Position numbers and translations under genes: made by a program. Of a stretch of DNA of 64,000 bases, positions 8,256 through 16,015 are shown piece after piece. Each line of letters opens with the position of its first letter. The first letter of the stretch is position 1. Source of the stretch: an uncultured Flavobacteriales bacterium (GTDB lineage Bacteria > Bacteroidota > Bacteroidia > Flavobacteriales > UBA1820); the NCBI GenBank assembly GCA_959608625.1, contig CAUHQV010000002.1:1-64000 (forward strand), written 5' to 3'. The notes below the pieces were generated by a model. That model ran no database searches, was not told the DNA's origin, and saw nothing but the letters and a program-made list of their open reading frames with translations.

Positions 8256-8305
8256 AGCGTATGTATCGTGTTTTACGGTTTTTAAACAAGGAAATATTAC
8301 GGACA

Positions 8306-8334
8306 CAAATGTAGTGATAAGCCTGCGGATACAA
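8306..8334 (-). promoter_or_regulatory. gcvP promoter
   Basis: The minus strand reads TTG (8334-8332), an 18-base spacer and TACATTTG (8313-8306). The predicted start near 8301 leaves a leader of about 45 bases before the ATG at 8255 and argues against the longer N-terminus. Confidence 0.65.
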
Positions 8335-8341
8335 AAGAAAA

Positions 8342-8406
8342 AAAGCCGAACGATCCGGCTTTCATTCCTGTGGAAAAAAGAAACAGGCGGCTCACCGCCG
8401 CCTGTT
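8342..8406 (-). terminator. Tandem terminators after the LruC-like lipoprotein gene
   Basis: Two hairpins follow the stop codon at 8431. AACAGGCGG/CCGCCTGTT (8382-8390 with 8398-8406, 7-base loop) is followed on the minus strand by a U-rich run at 8379-8374. Next comes AAAGCCG/CGGCTTT (8342-8348 with 8356-8362), again followed by U residues. Confidence 0.8.
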
Positions 8407-8430
8407 CTGTTTTTTACCGGCTAAGGCCGA

Positions 8431-9369
8431 TCATTTGTCGTAATCCCACAAACTACCGTCCACCCCGGGAACGGGGCGGCAGGCCGGGAACGCATATTGG
8501 TCGTTCTTCCCGGAAAGCAGTTTCGATTCGTTCCCGGTCTTCACCCATTCCCGGAATCCGGGATAGGTTTTGTCGATAGAAGCTTTTTCGATAGGATACT
8601 CCCATTTCTGGGTAAGCGATATACCATAAGGCAACCCGTCCTTGCTCACCATTTCCAGGGATTTATCATCCACCTGCGATGTGGCGGCATACAGGCGGAC
8701 GCCGTTCGCTTCGATAAACCACACCACGCGAAGCGGAATGGGTGTCGTATTGCGGAAGAAGTTGGTAAGTTTGCGGCTTACCTGCTTGATCTCCTTGTTC
8801 GGATCGGTATTGATCGGGAAACGCGGATCGCCGTTAAAGAGCTCCTTGCGGGCGTCTTCCACCAGGATTTTGGATATCAGGGCTCCTCCTGCCGTTTCCG
8901 CATAGAGGATACCTATCTTGATCGGAGTGGAACTGCCCAGTGCCACCGGCTGGATGTCGATACTGTTGTTCCAGATATTCTGCCCATACGCTTTGTCGTT
9001 ACGCAACCTTACATGGAACACGATATCGTTGTAGTCGTAGTCTGCCGAGCGGGTATCTTCGAATGCCAGATATTGCCAGTAATTCATGGAGGCATGCTCC
9101 ATGTAAACCTCCTCATCGGAATACGTCACATCGAGCAGGCCCTGCTCCTTTGCGTAGCGGGGGACTTTTGCCGTGACGGCCTGTGTCGTCACCGCCAGCG
9201 TATCATCGCCCAGGGTCACGATCGTTGCCATTCCGACACGTGTGGGGACTTCATAATCGGCCAGTGTTTCGATGGCTTCGAGATCGGCCTTGGATCCTTC
9301 CGGGACTGTGTTCTTCACACAAGCTCCGGCTCCCAACAGGAGGACGGAGAAAAAGAGTGTTTTTTTCAT
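8431..9369 (-). CDS. LruC/DUF4842-like lipoprotein, paralog A
   Basis: The 312-residue protein starts MKKTLFFSV and carries a lipobox ending GAGAC (acylated Cys about residue 17), so it is a surface or periplasmic lipoprotein. Its core has the Asp-rich loop AFEDTRSADYDYNDIVFHV (near residue 110), the signature of LruC/DUF4842 domains and resembling a calcium-binding loop. Next come PVALGSS, a VEDARKELFNG helix and a WFIEANGVRLYAAT strand. The first ATG (9369) is used because the longer frame begins with TTG. It is divergently transcribed from a clear paralog at 9535-10581, from which it is separated by 165 bases. The function is unknown; related domains occur in exported proteins. Confidence 0.82.
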   Translation of the reverse strand: MKKTLFFSVLLLGAGACVKNTVPEGSKADLEAIETLADYEVPTRVGMATIVTLGDDTLAVTTQAVTAKVPRYAKEQGLLDVTYSDEEVYMEHASMNYWQYLAFEDTRSADYDYNDIVFHVRLRNDKAYGQNIWNNSIDIQPVALGSSTPIKIGILYAETAGGALISKILVEDARKELFNGDPRFPINTDPNKEIKQVSRKLTNFFRNTTPIPLRVVWFIEANGVRLYAATSQVDDKSLEMVSKDGLPYGISLTQKWEYPIEKASIDKTYPGFREWVKTGNESKLLSGKNDQYAFPACRPVPGVDGSLWDYDK

Positions 9370-9534
9370 GCAAGTTTTCAATAAAATTTTCCGTTATTTT
9401 GGATAGCGAAGTCTTTCAACTTCACCGCTTTCTTTTGAAGAGGTATTCGCAGGACGTTCTTATTTTTCTTCTTCCGTTTTTCCGGTCTCTAATTTTAAAA
9501 CGAACCTTTTTTCGGGTGCACAAATATTATCCGC

Positions 9535-10581
9535 ATGAAAAATACGATGTCAAAAATCGCGATCATCATCATTATGATGGGTTCGGCAAGTTTTATTTCC
9601 TGTAACAAGGCAGTGGGGCCCGCCGGTGACGGGGAAAAAATAGATCTCAAAAATGTCGTTTCCACCCGGGAGTACACTGTCCCGATCCAGCCGGGAAAAG
9701 TATCGGTCGTCTATGCCGGAAATGAAATCGTCGCTGCAGCCGATGAACCGATGACCATTCTCCTTCCGAAAGAATGTGTAACGCGTGCCTCTTCGGGGGC
9801 GGTGCGTGTGGAATATCTGACAGAGAAAGATTTTAACGAACTGGGTGTCGGACTGGGAACTATGAAACTTTTCCAGGTGGTGGCTTTCGAGGATTCGCGC
9901 AAGGGCGATTACGATTACAACGACCTGGTCATCCATGTGCGGTACGACAGCCGCAATTCCAATTGGGAAAAAGGCAAGCGGGTGCTGGCTGTAGGTATCC
10001 ATCCGGTGGCCTTGGGCAGTACGAAAAAGATCGGGCTGGGGTACGATGTGTATTATGGCGACGAGCTCGTTTCCAGTCAGATAGTGACCGACGACTGCCG
10101 CCGGGATCTTTTCCAGGGCCGCGAAGGAATGCTCAATACCCTGACCAAGAACTTCGAGTCTGCTAATTATGCCTACATCAACAAAAGTATATTCTACCCT
10201 AAGGGAGGCGGCAAGGCTGTTTCGGTCAACTGGTTCATCGTCGTAGACGGCAATACGCGGCTCAACGCCGTTTCTACGGCCTATACCGCCAATATGGTGG
10301 ATGCGGACAACCGTCCCTACGGGATCGTGGTGACCAACACCGGCTACCATTATAACGAGCCGGGCGTGGGTGTCGCAGGCAAGGATTGGTTCAACTACCC
10401 GCGGGAGACCGTGAACGTCGACCAGGTGTATCCCGATTTCGGCCGCTGGCTCAAAGGCGAGTATACCGGGACTTTCAGCAGTATGTACCGCGACGACAGC
10501 CAGAAAAGTTTCGATGCGGTCGGACAGGGGGTTTATAAGATCGATAATGCCGATGCTTTTAAAACGCTGTTCGATTATTGA
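9535..10581 (+). CDS. LruC/DUF4842-like lipoprotein, paralog B
   Basis: The 348-residue protein has a hydrophobic signal (residues 6-20) ending in the lipobox FISC, so it is a predicted lipoprotein. It matches paralog A segment by segment: AFEDSRKGDYDYNDLVIHV (Asp-rich loop), HPVALGS, a VTDDCRRDLFQG helix, VNWFIVVDGNTRLNAVST, PYGIVVTN and a VYPDFGRWLKG motif near the C-terminus. It is longer at both ends; the N-terminal insert includes an AGNEIVAA/TILLPKEC region. The upstream 165 bases are shared with paralog A in divergent orientation, suggesting joint control. No exact TAnnTTTG promoter is visible there (nearest is TATTTTTC at 9461-9468). A strong terminator follows. The function is unknown. 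Confidence 0.82.
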   Translation: MKNTMSKIAIIIIMMGSASFISCNKAVGPAGDGEKIDLKNVVSTREYTVPIQPGKVSVVYAGNEIVAAADEPMTILLPKECVTRASSGAVRVEYLTEKDFNELGVGLGTMKLFQVVAFEDSRKGDYDYNDLVIHVRYDSRNSNWEKGKRVLAVGIHPVALGSTKKIGLGYDVYYGDELVSSQIVTDDCRRDLFQGREGMLNTLTKNFESANYAYINKSIFYPKGGGKAVSVNWFIVVDGNTRLNAVSTAYTANMVDADNRPYGIVVTNTGYHYNEPGVGVAGKDWFNYPRETVNVDQVYPDFGRWLKGEYTGTFSSMYRDDSQKSFDAVGQGVYKIDNADAFKTLFDY

Positions 10582-10601
10582 TCCCGTATGGGGAATCGGA
10601 T

Positions 10602-10634
10602 AAAAAAGCGGCTGCGAAAGTAGCCGCTTTTTTT
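10602..10634 (+). terminator. Terminator of LruC-like paralog B
   Basis: AAAAAAGCGGCT (10602-10613) pairs perfectly with AGCCGCTTTTTT (10622-10633) around an 8-base loop, and the U run continues to 10634. Confidence 0.9.
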
Positions 10635-10687
10635 GTGGAGGCCGGAACATGTTCTGCCGCCGTAATGGAAGAATGGGGAAAATGGAC

Positions 10688-10695
10688 TATTTTTG
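10688..10695 (+). promoter_or_regulatory. miaB -7 element
   Basis: TATTTTTG is an exact TAnnTTTG, 42 bases before the miaB ATG at 10737. It lies between the preceding terminator and that ATG, which supports the chosen start. Confidence 0.55.
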
Positions 10696-10736
10696 CAAAG
10701 CCGCATACGGCGGCTATAAAAACAGAAGATAGTGGA

Positions 10737-12125
10737 ATGCCGAAACGGGACGAACAAAAAAACCTTTTCATAGAGACTTACGGCTGCCAGATGAATGTGG
10801 CGGACAGCGAAGTGGTGGCCGGTATTCTCGCCACAGCGGGCTATACGCTGACCGGCGATCTGAAAGCGGCGGATCTGATATTGGTCAATACCTGCTCCGT
10901 GCGGGAAAAAGCCGAACAGACCGTGCGTAACAAACTATCCAACCTGACGCATCTCAAACGTTACCGGCCTCATTTGGTGATAGGTGTGTTGGGTTGCATG
11001 GCCGAGCGCCTGAAAGAGCGCCTGCTCGAAGAGGAACAGATGGTCGACCTGGTCGCCGGCCCGGATGCTTACCGCGACCTGCCCCGCCTGGTGGAGGAGG
11101 CGCTTGCCCGGCGCCCGGCGGTGAACGTCCGTCTTTCGCTCGAAGAAACCTATGATGGGGTATCGCCCGTCCGGCTGTCGGAAGTCCCGGTCACGGCGTT
11201 CGTATCGGTGATGCGTGGCTGCGACAATATGTGTACCTATTGTGTGGTTCCTTATACCCGGGGTCGCGAGCGGAGCCGGAACCCGGAGTCCGTACTGGAA
11301 GAAATACGGGCGTTGGAAGCCGAAGGCTGCCGGGAGGTGACCTTGCTGGGGCAGAATATCGATTCCTACTTGTGGTACGGCGGCGGCGCGAAAAAAGATT
11401 TTGATAAAGCACCCGAAGATGACAAAAAAAACGCCGTCCGTTTTTCCGGCCTTTTGACCCTGGTGGCAGAAACATTCCCGCAGATGCGAATCCGTTTCTG
11501 CACGTCCAATCCCCACGATATGACGGACGATGTGTTGGATGCCATTGCCGGGCACGGGAATATCTGCCGGTACCTGCACCTGCCGTTCCAAAGCGGGTCG
11601 ACCCGGGTGCTTCGGCATATGCGCCGGGGCTATACACGGGAGGAATACATTGCCCTGATCGACCGTATCCGCGCCCGGATACCCGATTGCGGTATTACGA
11701 TGGATATAATAGCCGGTTACCCGACGGAAACGGAGGAAGACCATCTATCTACTCTTTCCCTGATGGAATACGTGAAATACGATTTCGGGTATATGTTCAA
11801 GTATTCGGAGCGCCCCGGCACGTATGCGGCCGCCCATTATCCGGACGATGTGCCGGATGAGGTAAAGCAAAGGCGTCTGGACGAAATAATCGCCTTGCAG
11901 GCCCGCCATTCGCTGGAGCGGAACAATTCGTATCTGGGCAAAGTATGCCGGGTGCTGTGCGAGGGAACCAGTAAAAAAGATGAGAACCGGCTTTTCGGCC
12001 GCAATTCCCAGGGTACGGTCGTGGTGTTCGATGCCGGAAGGTATTATAAGGTCGGCGATTTCGCCGATGTCCGGATCACGGGTGCGACTCAAGGGACTTT
12101 GTTGGGTGAAATTCTGGAAAAATAA
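10737..12125 (+). CDS. miaB: tRNA-2-methylthio-N6-dimethylallyladenosine synthase
   Basis: MiaB is a radical-SAM methylthiotransferase that converts i6A37 to ms2i6A37 in tRNAs reading UNN codons. The 462-residue protein has the three domains in order. The N-terminal UPF0004 domain has cluster cysteines in ETYGCQMN, VNTCSVRE and GVLGCMAE. The radical-SAM site is CDNMCTYCVVPYTRGRERS. A C-terminal TRAM domain covers about the last 65 residues. The ATG at 10737 (MPKRDEQKNLF) is chosen because an open frame further upstream runs through the preceding terminator. The next gene starts 11 bases after its stop, so the two are probably cotranscribed. Confidence 0.96.
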   Translation: MPKRDEQKNLFIETYGCQMNVADSEVVAGILATAGYTLTGDLKAADLILVNTCSVREKAEQTVRNKLSNLTHLKRYRPHLVIGVLGCMAERLKERLLEEEQMVDLVAGPDAYRDLPRLVEEALARRPAVNVRLSLEETYDGVSPVRLSEVPVTAFVSVMRGCDNMCTYCVVPYTRGRERSRNPESVLEEIRALEAEGCREVTLLGQNIDSYLWYGGGAKKDFDKAPEDDKKNAVRFSGLLTLVAETFPQMRIRFCTSNPHDMTDDVLDAIAGHGNICRYLHLPFQSGSTRVLRHMRRGYTREEYIALIDRIRARIPDCGITMDIIAGYPTETEEDHLSTLSLMEYVKYDFGYMFKYSERPGTYAAAHYPDDVPDEVKQRRLDEIIALQARHSLERNNSYLGKVCRVLCEGTSKKDENRLFGRNSQGTVVVFDAGRYYKVGDFADVRITGATQGTLLGEILEK

Positions 12126-12136
12126 CAGGCAAGAAA

Positions 12137-13102
12137 ATGGAAAAATTCGTAAACAGATATTCGGATATACTGGAAGAGGCGTTTGAGGAGTTCAGTCAAA
12201 AGTATCCTTCGCCTCCCCATTTGTACGATCCTGTGCGCTACATTCTTTCCTTGGGGGGTAAACGCATAAGGCCGGCTTTGGTGCTTCTGGCGGCCGACAG
12301 CTTCGGATGTCCGGTGAAAAAGGCCCTTCCGGCCGCATTAGCGATAGAGGTGTTCCACAATTTTTCCTTGGTGCACGACGATATCATGGACCGCGCTCCG
12401 CTGCGCCGCGGGCACCAGACCGTGCATTGCCGCTGGGACGAGAATACAGCGATCCTCTCGGGCGATGTGATGATGATACAGGCTTACGAATTGTTCGAGA
12501 ATTACATGGGGGATGATTTCCGGCGGATCGTGCTGGCTTTTAACAATGTAGCCCGGTTGGTCTGCGAAGGGCAGCAACTCGATATGGATTATGAAAAAGA
12601 GGACCGCGTAAGCCTCGGACAGTACATCGGGATGATCCGGCTCAAGACGGCCGTATTGATAGCCGGCGCCCTTAAAATAGGAGGGATCGTGGCCGGGGCT
12701 TCGGAGGAAGATCTCGAAGCGCTCTACGATTTCGGGATCAATATCGGGCTGGCCTTCCAGCTTACGGATGATTACCTGGATACGTTTGGCAATCAGGATA
12801 CGTTCGGCAAGCGTATCGGAGGGGATATCCTGGAGGGGAAAAAGACATTTCTTTATATCACTGCCCGGGAAAAAACTCCGGAAGAGGAATTTAAAAAAGT
12901 TTTTTCGACCCCCACCGAAGGCGATAAAATAGAAGCGGTCCGGGCTTTGTATGTCCGTGCCGGGGCGGATAAGGAGTTGGAAGAGGCAATAGCAGGTTAT
13001 ACGGAAAAGGCGTTGGATTGTGTATCCCGCCTGCCGTTTTCCGGGGAGTTCAGGGAACATTACCTTTCTCTGGCCCGCTCGCTAGTGGCCCGGAAATTAT
13101 AA
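12137..13102 (+). CDS. Polyprenyl diphosphate synthase (trans-isoprenyl diphosphate synthase family)
   Basis: The 321-residue enzyme condenses isopentenyl diphosphate units onto an allylic primer. Both Asp-rich motifs are intact: first LVHDDIMDRAPLRRG, second QLTDDYLDTFG, with GGKRIRPAL near the N-terminus. The residue five positions before the first motif is phenylalanine (HNFSLVHDD) and there is no insertion inside the motif. In characterised family members an aromatic residue there limits product length, so a C15-C20 product is more likely than a long quinone tail; this is inference. It follows miaB by 11 bases. A run of ten C residues begins directly after the TAA, then a bidirectional terminator. 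Confidence 0.92.
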   Translation: MEKFVNRYSDILEEAFEEFSQKYPSPPHLYDPVRYILSLGGKRIRPALVLLAADSFGCPVKKALPAALAIEVFHNFSLVHDDIMDRAPLRRGHQTVHCRWDENTAILSGDVMMIQAYELFENYMGDDFRRIVLAFNNVARLVCEGQQLDMDYEKEDRVSLGQYIGMIRLKTAVLIAGALKIGGIVAGASEEDLEALYDFGINIGLAFQLTDDYLDTFGNQDTFGKRIGGDILEGKKTFLYITAREKTPEEEFKKVFSTPTEGDKIEAVRALYVRAGADKELEEAIAGYTEKALDCVSRLPFSGEFREHYLSLARSLVARKL

Positions 13103-13125
13103 CCCCCCCCCCGGTATCAATAAAA

Positions 13126-13157
13126 ACCGCCCGTAAAATCAGAGTTTTACGGGCGGT
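13126..13157. terminator. Bidirectional terminator between the prenyl synthase and RRM genes
   Basis: ACCGCCCGTAAAA (13126-13138) pairs perfectly with TTTTACGGGCGGT (13145-13157), loop of 6. The minus side is followed by UUUUU; the plus side by a less regular U-rich stretch. It lies between two convergent genes. Confidence 0.85.
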
Positions 13158-13188
13158 CTTGGTTTTGGGCTAATTTCTATACGAAAGT

Positions 13189-13704
13189 CTAGAAATTATT
13201 CTCGGATGAATGGTCGCCACCGTCGTGGGAATTGTATCCGCCACGATTGTAGCCGGAAGAGCGATCGGAGTAATTGTCCCGGCGTTGGAACCCGCCTTCG
13301 CGGCTTCCGTAGCTGCTTCCTCCTTCGCGGCGCGGACGGAATCCGCCGCCACCGCTGTCGCGATGACCGTAACCGCCTTCGCGGCGCTGGAACCCGCCTT
13401 CACGGCGCTGGAACCCGCCTTCGCGGCGCTGGAAACCACCTCCGTTGGACTTCTTGTAGTCGTCGTGGGGAACGGCTTCTTTGGTAGCGATCGTAGAGCC
13501 TTCGTACTCTACCCCGTTGAGCGATTCGAGGGCCTGACGCGCCTGTTCGTCGTCCGGCATCTCGATAAAGCCATAGCATTTTGAACGGCCGGTTTCACGG
13601 TCCATAATCACTTTGGAAGAAGAAACTTCTCCGAATTGCTCGAAAAGAGCTTGCAAAGATTCCGAAGTCGTGTTCGGGGAAAGCTTTGCGGCAAAAATTT
13701 TCAT
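13189..13704 (-). CDS. RRM RNA-binding protein with Gly/Arg-rich repeat tail
   Basis: The 171-residue protein has one RNA-recognition motif (about residues 1-80). RNP2 is MKIFAAKLS and RNP1 is KCYGFIEM. A long Gly/Arg/Ser-rich tail follows, with FQRREGG repeated three times in tandem and a fourth copy later; this is an RGG-like unstructured RNA-binding tail. Small RRM proteins are abundant in Bacteroidales and act as post-transcriptional regulators, a role partly filled elsewhere by Hfq. The ATG at 13704 gives the standard MKIF start; residues before it would be an atypical Phe-rich extension. Its transcript probably starts from the -7 element at 13775-13782, giving a leader of about 65 bases that can fold into an imperfect GC-rich hairpin (13746-13770). 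Confidence 0.93.
   Translation of the reverse strand: MKIFAAKLSPNTTSESLQALFEQFGEVSSSKVIMDRETGRSKCYGFIEMPDDEQARQALESLNGVEYEGSTIATKEAVPHDDYKKSNGGGFQRREGGFQRREGGFQRREGGYGHRDSGGGGFRPRREGGSSYGSREGGFQRRDNYSDRSSGYNRGGYNSHDGGDHSSENNF
13378..13440 (-). repeat. Three tandem 21-base repeats coding FQRREGG
   Basis: The 21-base unit TTCGCGGCGCTGGAACCCGCC (plus strand shown without its last base if counted to 20) recurs at 13378, 13399 and 13420 with few substitutions, each encoding FQRREGG-type residues in frame. A diverged fourth unit lies near 13282. The nucleotide-level identity suggests recent expansion by slippage. Confidence 0.85.
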
Positions 13705-13774
13705 CAATGTAAACTGTTTAGAAATAAATAAATAGATAAAAAACACCTCGGCCGGTTCCGGTCGGAGGCTGTGC

Positions 13775-13782
13775 CAAAATTA
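13775..13782 (-). promoter_or_regulatory. -7 element of the RRM gene
   Basis: The minus strand reads TAATTTTG, an exact TAnnTTTG, about 70 bases upstream of the ATG at 13704. No -33 TTG at the usual distance. Confidence 0.45.
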
Positions 13783-13826
13783 CGATTAATTATGTTATGG
13801 AAAAATTTTTAATGGAAAATATTGAT

Positions 13827-13834
13827 TATTTTTG
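13827..13834 (+). promoter_or_regulatory. -7 element of the PspC-like gene
   Basis: TATTTTTG, an exact TAnnTTTG, 28 bases before the ATG at 13863. It probably serves the downstream mrp genes as well. Confidence 0.5.
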
Positions 13835-13862
13835 ACATGCCTAAAAAAGAAGGAGGAAGCAT

Positions 13863-14084
13863 ATGACGGAAAAAATACGTAAATACCTCGCCCGCCACGG
13901 GTTCGGGGTGTGCAAGCGGGTTACTTCGCGCATGGCCATCCGCACGAACTCGATGCGGGTGTTCATGATATACAGCGCTTTTTTCACCCTCGGGGTTTCG
14001 TATGTGCTGTACCTGATGATGGCGTTCGGACTCAAAATGAAAGACCTGGTCTTTCAGCGCCGGGAGTCCGTATTCGATTTGTGA
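13863..14084 (+). CDS. Small PspC-like inner-membrane protein
   Basis: The 73-residue protein resembles the single PspC-like unit common in Bacteroidales. It has an amphipathic start (IRKYLARHGFGVCKRVT), a conserved RTNSMRVFMIYSAFF stretch running into one membrane segment (about residues 31-54), and the end motif RRESVFDL. PspC-type proteins belong to envelope-stress systems; here no PspA or PspB is nearby, so the role is not known. The ATG follows a -7 element by 28 bases and an AGGAGG-like purine stretch (13850-13855). mrp begins 19 bases after its stop codon, so the two may be cotranscribed. Confidence 0.78.
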   Translation: MTEKIRKYLARHGFGVCKRVTSRMAIRTNSMRVFMIYSAFFTLGVSYVLYLMMAFGLKMKDLVFQRRESVFDL

Positions 14085-14103
14085 TCTAACTTAATTTTAT
14101 ATT

Positions 14104-15180
14104 ATGGAATTCGATAAAGAGAAGATCGTGGAGTCCCTCCGCTCCGTGAACATGCCCGGCACTTCGCAGGACATCGTTTCGATGGGAGGAATACGCGAAG
14201 TGCGGGTGGACGGCAGCAAAGTGCAGGTGGAAGCCGTTATTTTTTCGCCGGCCCTGAATATGCGCCGCAAAGTGGAAAATCAGATAAAATACCTGATAGA
14301 GAAATTGTATCCCCAGGCCGGGGTCTCGGTGAATGTGGGCAGTGAAAAGCCCGGGGACGACCCGGTAGCCCCGGTGGAAACGTCCATATCCCAGGTGAAA
14401 CATATCATTGCCGTCGCTTCGGGCAAAGGGGGCGTGGGAAAATCCACCGTGTCGGCCAATCTGGCCGTCGCCCTGTCCAGGGCCGGCTATAAAGTAGGCC
14501 TGGTCGACGCCGATATATACGGCCCTTCGATGCCTATTATGTTCGACGTGGAAAATGCGATGCCTACCGCTGTAGAGCAGGATGGAAAAGATATGATGAC
14601 CCCCATAGAGGCCTATGGGATTAAATTGCAGTCGATCGGTTTCTTCGCCAAACCCGACCAGGCGATGGCCTGGCGCGGGGCGATGGCTACCAAGGCCTTG
14701 CAGCAAATGATATTCGAGACGCAGTGGGGCGAATTGGACTTCATGCTCATCGATATGCCTCCCGGTACGGGAGACGTGCACCTGACCCTTACCGGCTCGC
14801 TGCCCCTCACCGGGGCTATCATCGTCACTACGCCCCAGAACGTGGCGCTGAACGATGCGCGGCGCGGTATCGAACTGTTCCTCAACAAGAATATCAATGT
14901 CCCGATCGTAGGATTGATCGAGAATATGGCTTATTTCACACCGGCGGAACTCCCGGAGAATAAATACTATATTTTCGGACGGGAAGGGGGCAAAGCGCTG
15001 GCAGCCGATTACAAGGTGCCGTTTTTAGGGGAAATACCGTTGGTACAATCTATCCGGGAAGCGTCCGATGCCGGGCGCCCGGCAGCCCTGGAAGCAAATA
15101 CCCCGATAGGCAAGGCTTTTGCACAGATCGCCGGGAAAGTGGCCGAATTCGCCCAAAAGAGCGAGGTGGAACAGCAGTGA
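14104..15180 (+). CDS. mrp: Mrp/ApbC-type iron-sulfur cluster carrier ATPase
   Basis: The 358-residue cytosolic P-loop protein carries and delivers Fe-S clusters to apoproteins. An N-terminal MIP18/DUF59-like domain (about residues 1-90) precedes the ATPase. The deviant Walker A SGKGGVGKST lies near residue 106, with DADIYGPS and DMPPGTGD further on. The CxxC pair seen in many Mrp proteins is not obvious near the C-terminus; this region reads NMAYFTPAELPENKYYIFG, so cluster ligation may differ. The next gene, a NifU-like scaffold, starts 3 bases after the stop, a strong functional link to Fe-S assembly. Confidence 0.93.
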   Translation: MEFDKEKIVESLRSVNMPGTSQDIVSMGGIREVRVDGSKVQVEAVIFSPALNMRRKVENQIKYLIEKLYPQAGVSVNVGSEKPGDDPVAPVETSISQVKHIIAVASGKGGVGKSTVSANLAVALSRAGYKVGLVDADIYGPSMPIMFDVENAMPTAVEQDGKDMMTPIEAYGIKLQSIGFFAKPDQAMAWRGAMATKALQQMIFETQWGELDFMLIDMPPGTGDVHLTLTGSLPLTGAIIVTTPQNVALNDARRGIELFLNKNINVPIVGLIENMAYFTPAELPENKYYIFGREGGKALAADYKVPFLGEIPLVQSIREASDAGRPAALEANTPIGKAFAQIAGKVAEFAQKSEVEQQ

Positions 15181-15183
15181 CCG

Positions 15184-15441
15184 GTGAAACAGCCCCAAGA
15201 CCCTCGGTATGAGCTGGCCGAAAAGGCGCTGGACGACGTGCGCGCCATACTGAACGGCGACGGGGGCGATATCGTACTCCGGCGTATTTCGGATGACGGC
15301 CGGGAAATAGAGGTATCCCTGACGGGCGTGTGCGAAACCTGTCCGGTGAGCGAGATCACCCTCGGGGGGATCGTCCGCAGCAGCCTGAAACGTTATTTCC
15401 CGGATTTGCAGCGCGTGGTTAACGTCCCGGAGGGCTTTTGA
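15184..15441 (+). CDS. NifU-like C-terminal (Nfu) domain protein
   Basis: The 85-residue protein is a stand-alone Nfu domain that binds and transfers Fe-S clusters. The fold motif LNGDGGDIVL and the cluster-binding pair CETC (followed by PVSEITLGGIV) are intact. It starts with GTG at 15184, 3 bases after the mrp stop; no ATG is available in frame before the conserved region. The tight spacing implies translational coupling with mrp, and together they form a compact Fe-S carrier module. Confidence 0.9.
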   Translation: MKQPQDPRYELAEKALDDVRAILNGDGGDIVLRRISDDGREIEVSLTGVCETCPVSEITLGGIVRSSLKRYFPDLQRVVNVPEGF

Positions 15442-15503
15442 CTGATATTTTGTGCCGGGAAATGCGGACGGCCCCGGCCTTTTATTAAATGGAAACAGTT
15501 TAT

Positions 15504-15511
15504 TACATTTG
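15504..15511 (+). promoter_or_regulatory. queD -7 element
   Basis: TACATTTG, an exact TAnnTTTG, 39 bases before the queD ATG at 15551. A transcript from here would begin inside the longer open frame, supporting the shorter start. Confidence 0.55.
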
Positions 15512-15550
15512 CACGGGCAGAGGCATGAAATGCGTTGCCGGGATTTTTAT

Positions 15551-16012
15551 ATGGCTATCATAAGAGTAACAAAAGAATTCGGTTTCGAGGCGGCCCACGC
15601 CTTGTACAATTACGATGGGGAATGTTCCAATATACACGGCCATTCCTACCGTCTGTTCGTGACGGTCAAAGGCGCCCCGATGGAGACTCCGGGCCATCCG
15701 AAGAACGGGATGGTGGTGGACTTTTCGGTGCTTAAAGACATCGTGAACCGCCGTATCGTCGAACCGTTGGACCATAGTTTTATGGTGTACGCCGAATCGC
15801 CGCAGGGGGATATTTCCCGCTCGCTGGCCGGGAAAGGCGTAGGCATGAAGATCGTGGAGTGCCATTTCCCGCCCACCTGCGAGATGCTGCTGGCGGATTT
15901 CGCCGGAAAGATTATGGAAGAGCTTCCTGCCGGTATTTCGCTGGACAGCCTCCGGCTGTATGAAACGGCGACCTCGTATGCGGAGTGGCATGCCTGCGAT
16001 AACGGAAAATAA
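15551..16012 (+). CDS. queD: 6-carboxy-5,6,7,8-tetrahydropterin synthase
   Basis: QueD converts 7,8-dihydroneopterin triphosphate to 6-carboxytetrahydropterin, the second step toward queuosine. The 153-residue protein has the zinc ligands H16, H29 and H31 (FEAAHAL and IHGHSYRL) and the catalytic cysteine C25 in GECSN. The later motifs LDHSFM, FPPTCEM and ETATSYAEW complete the active site. The start MAIIRVTKEFGF gives the usual family length. The other queuosine genes are not in this window. lpxH begins 3 bases after its stop codon. Pterin-synthase homologs of biopterin type are an alternative, but the CxxxHGH spacing fits QueD. Confidence 0.93.
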   Translation: MAIIRVTKEFGFEAAHALYNYDGECSNIHGHSYRLFVTVKGAPMETPGHPKNGMVVDFSVLKDIVNRRIVEPLDHSFMVYAESPQGDISRSLAGKGVGMKIVECHFPPTCEMLLADFAGKIMEELPAGISLDSLRLYETATSYAEWHACDNGK

Positions 16013-16015
16013 AGG

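Noticed and set aside
5583..8285. A 900-codon open frame on the plus strand opposite gcvP
   Set aside because: Its protein has no family motif and mirrors gcvP codon usage; the minus-strand gcvP has every hallmark. GC-rich third positions leave long antisense frames open.
10578..10736. An extra 53 N-terminal residues for MiaB
   Set aside because: The segment would be coded by the preceding terminator and the miaB promoter and is not MiaB-like.
13378..13440. Tandem repeats as a CRISPR-like array
   Set aside because: The units are contiguous without spacers and lie in frame within the RRM protein tail.
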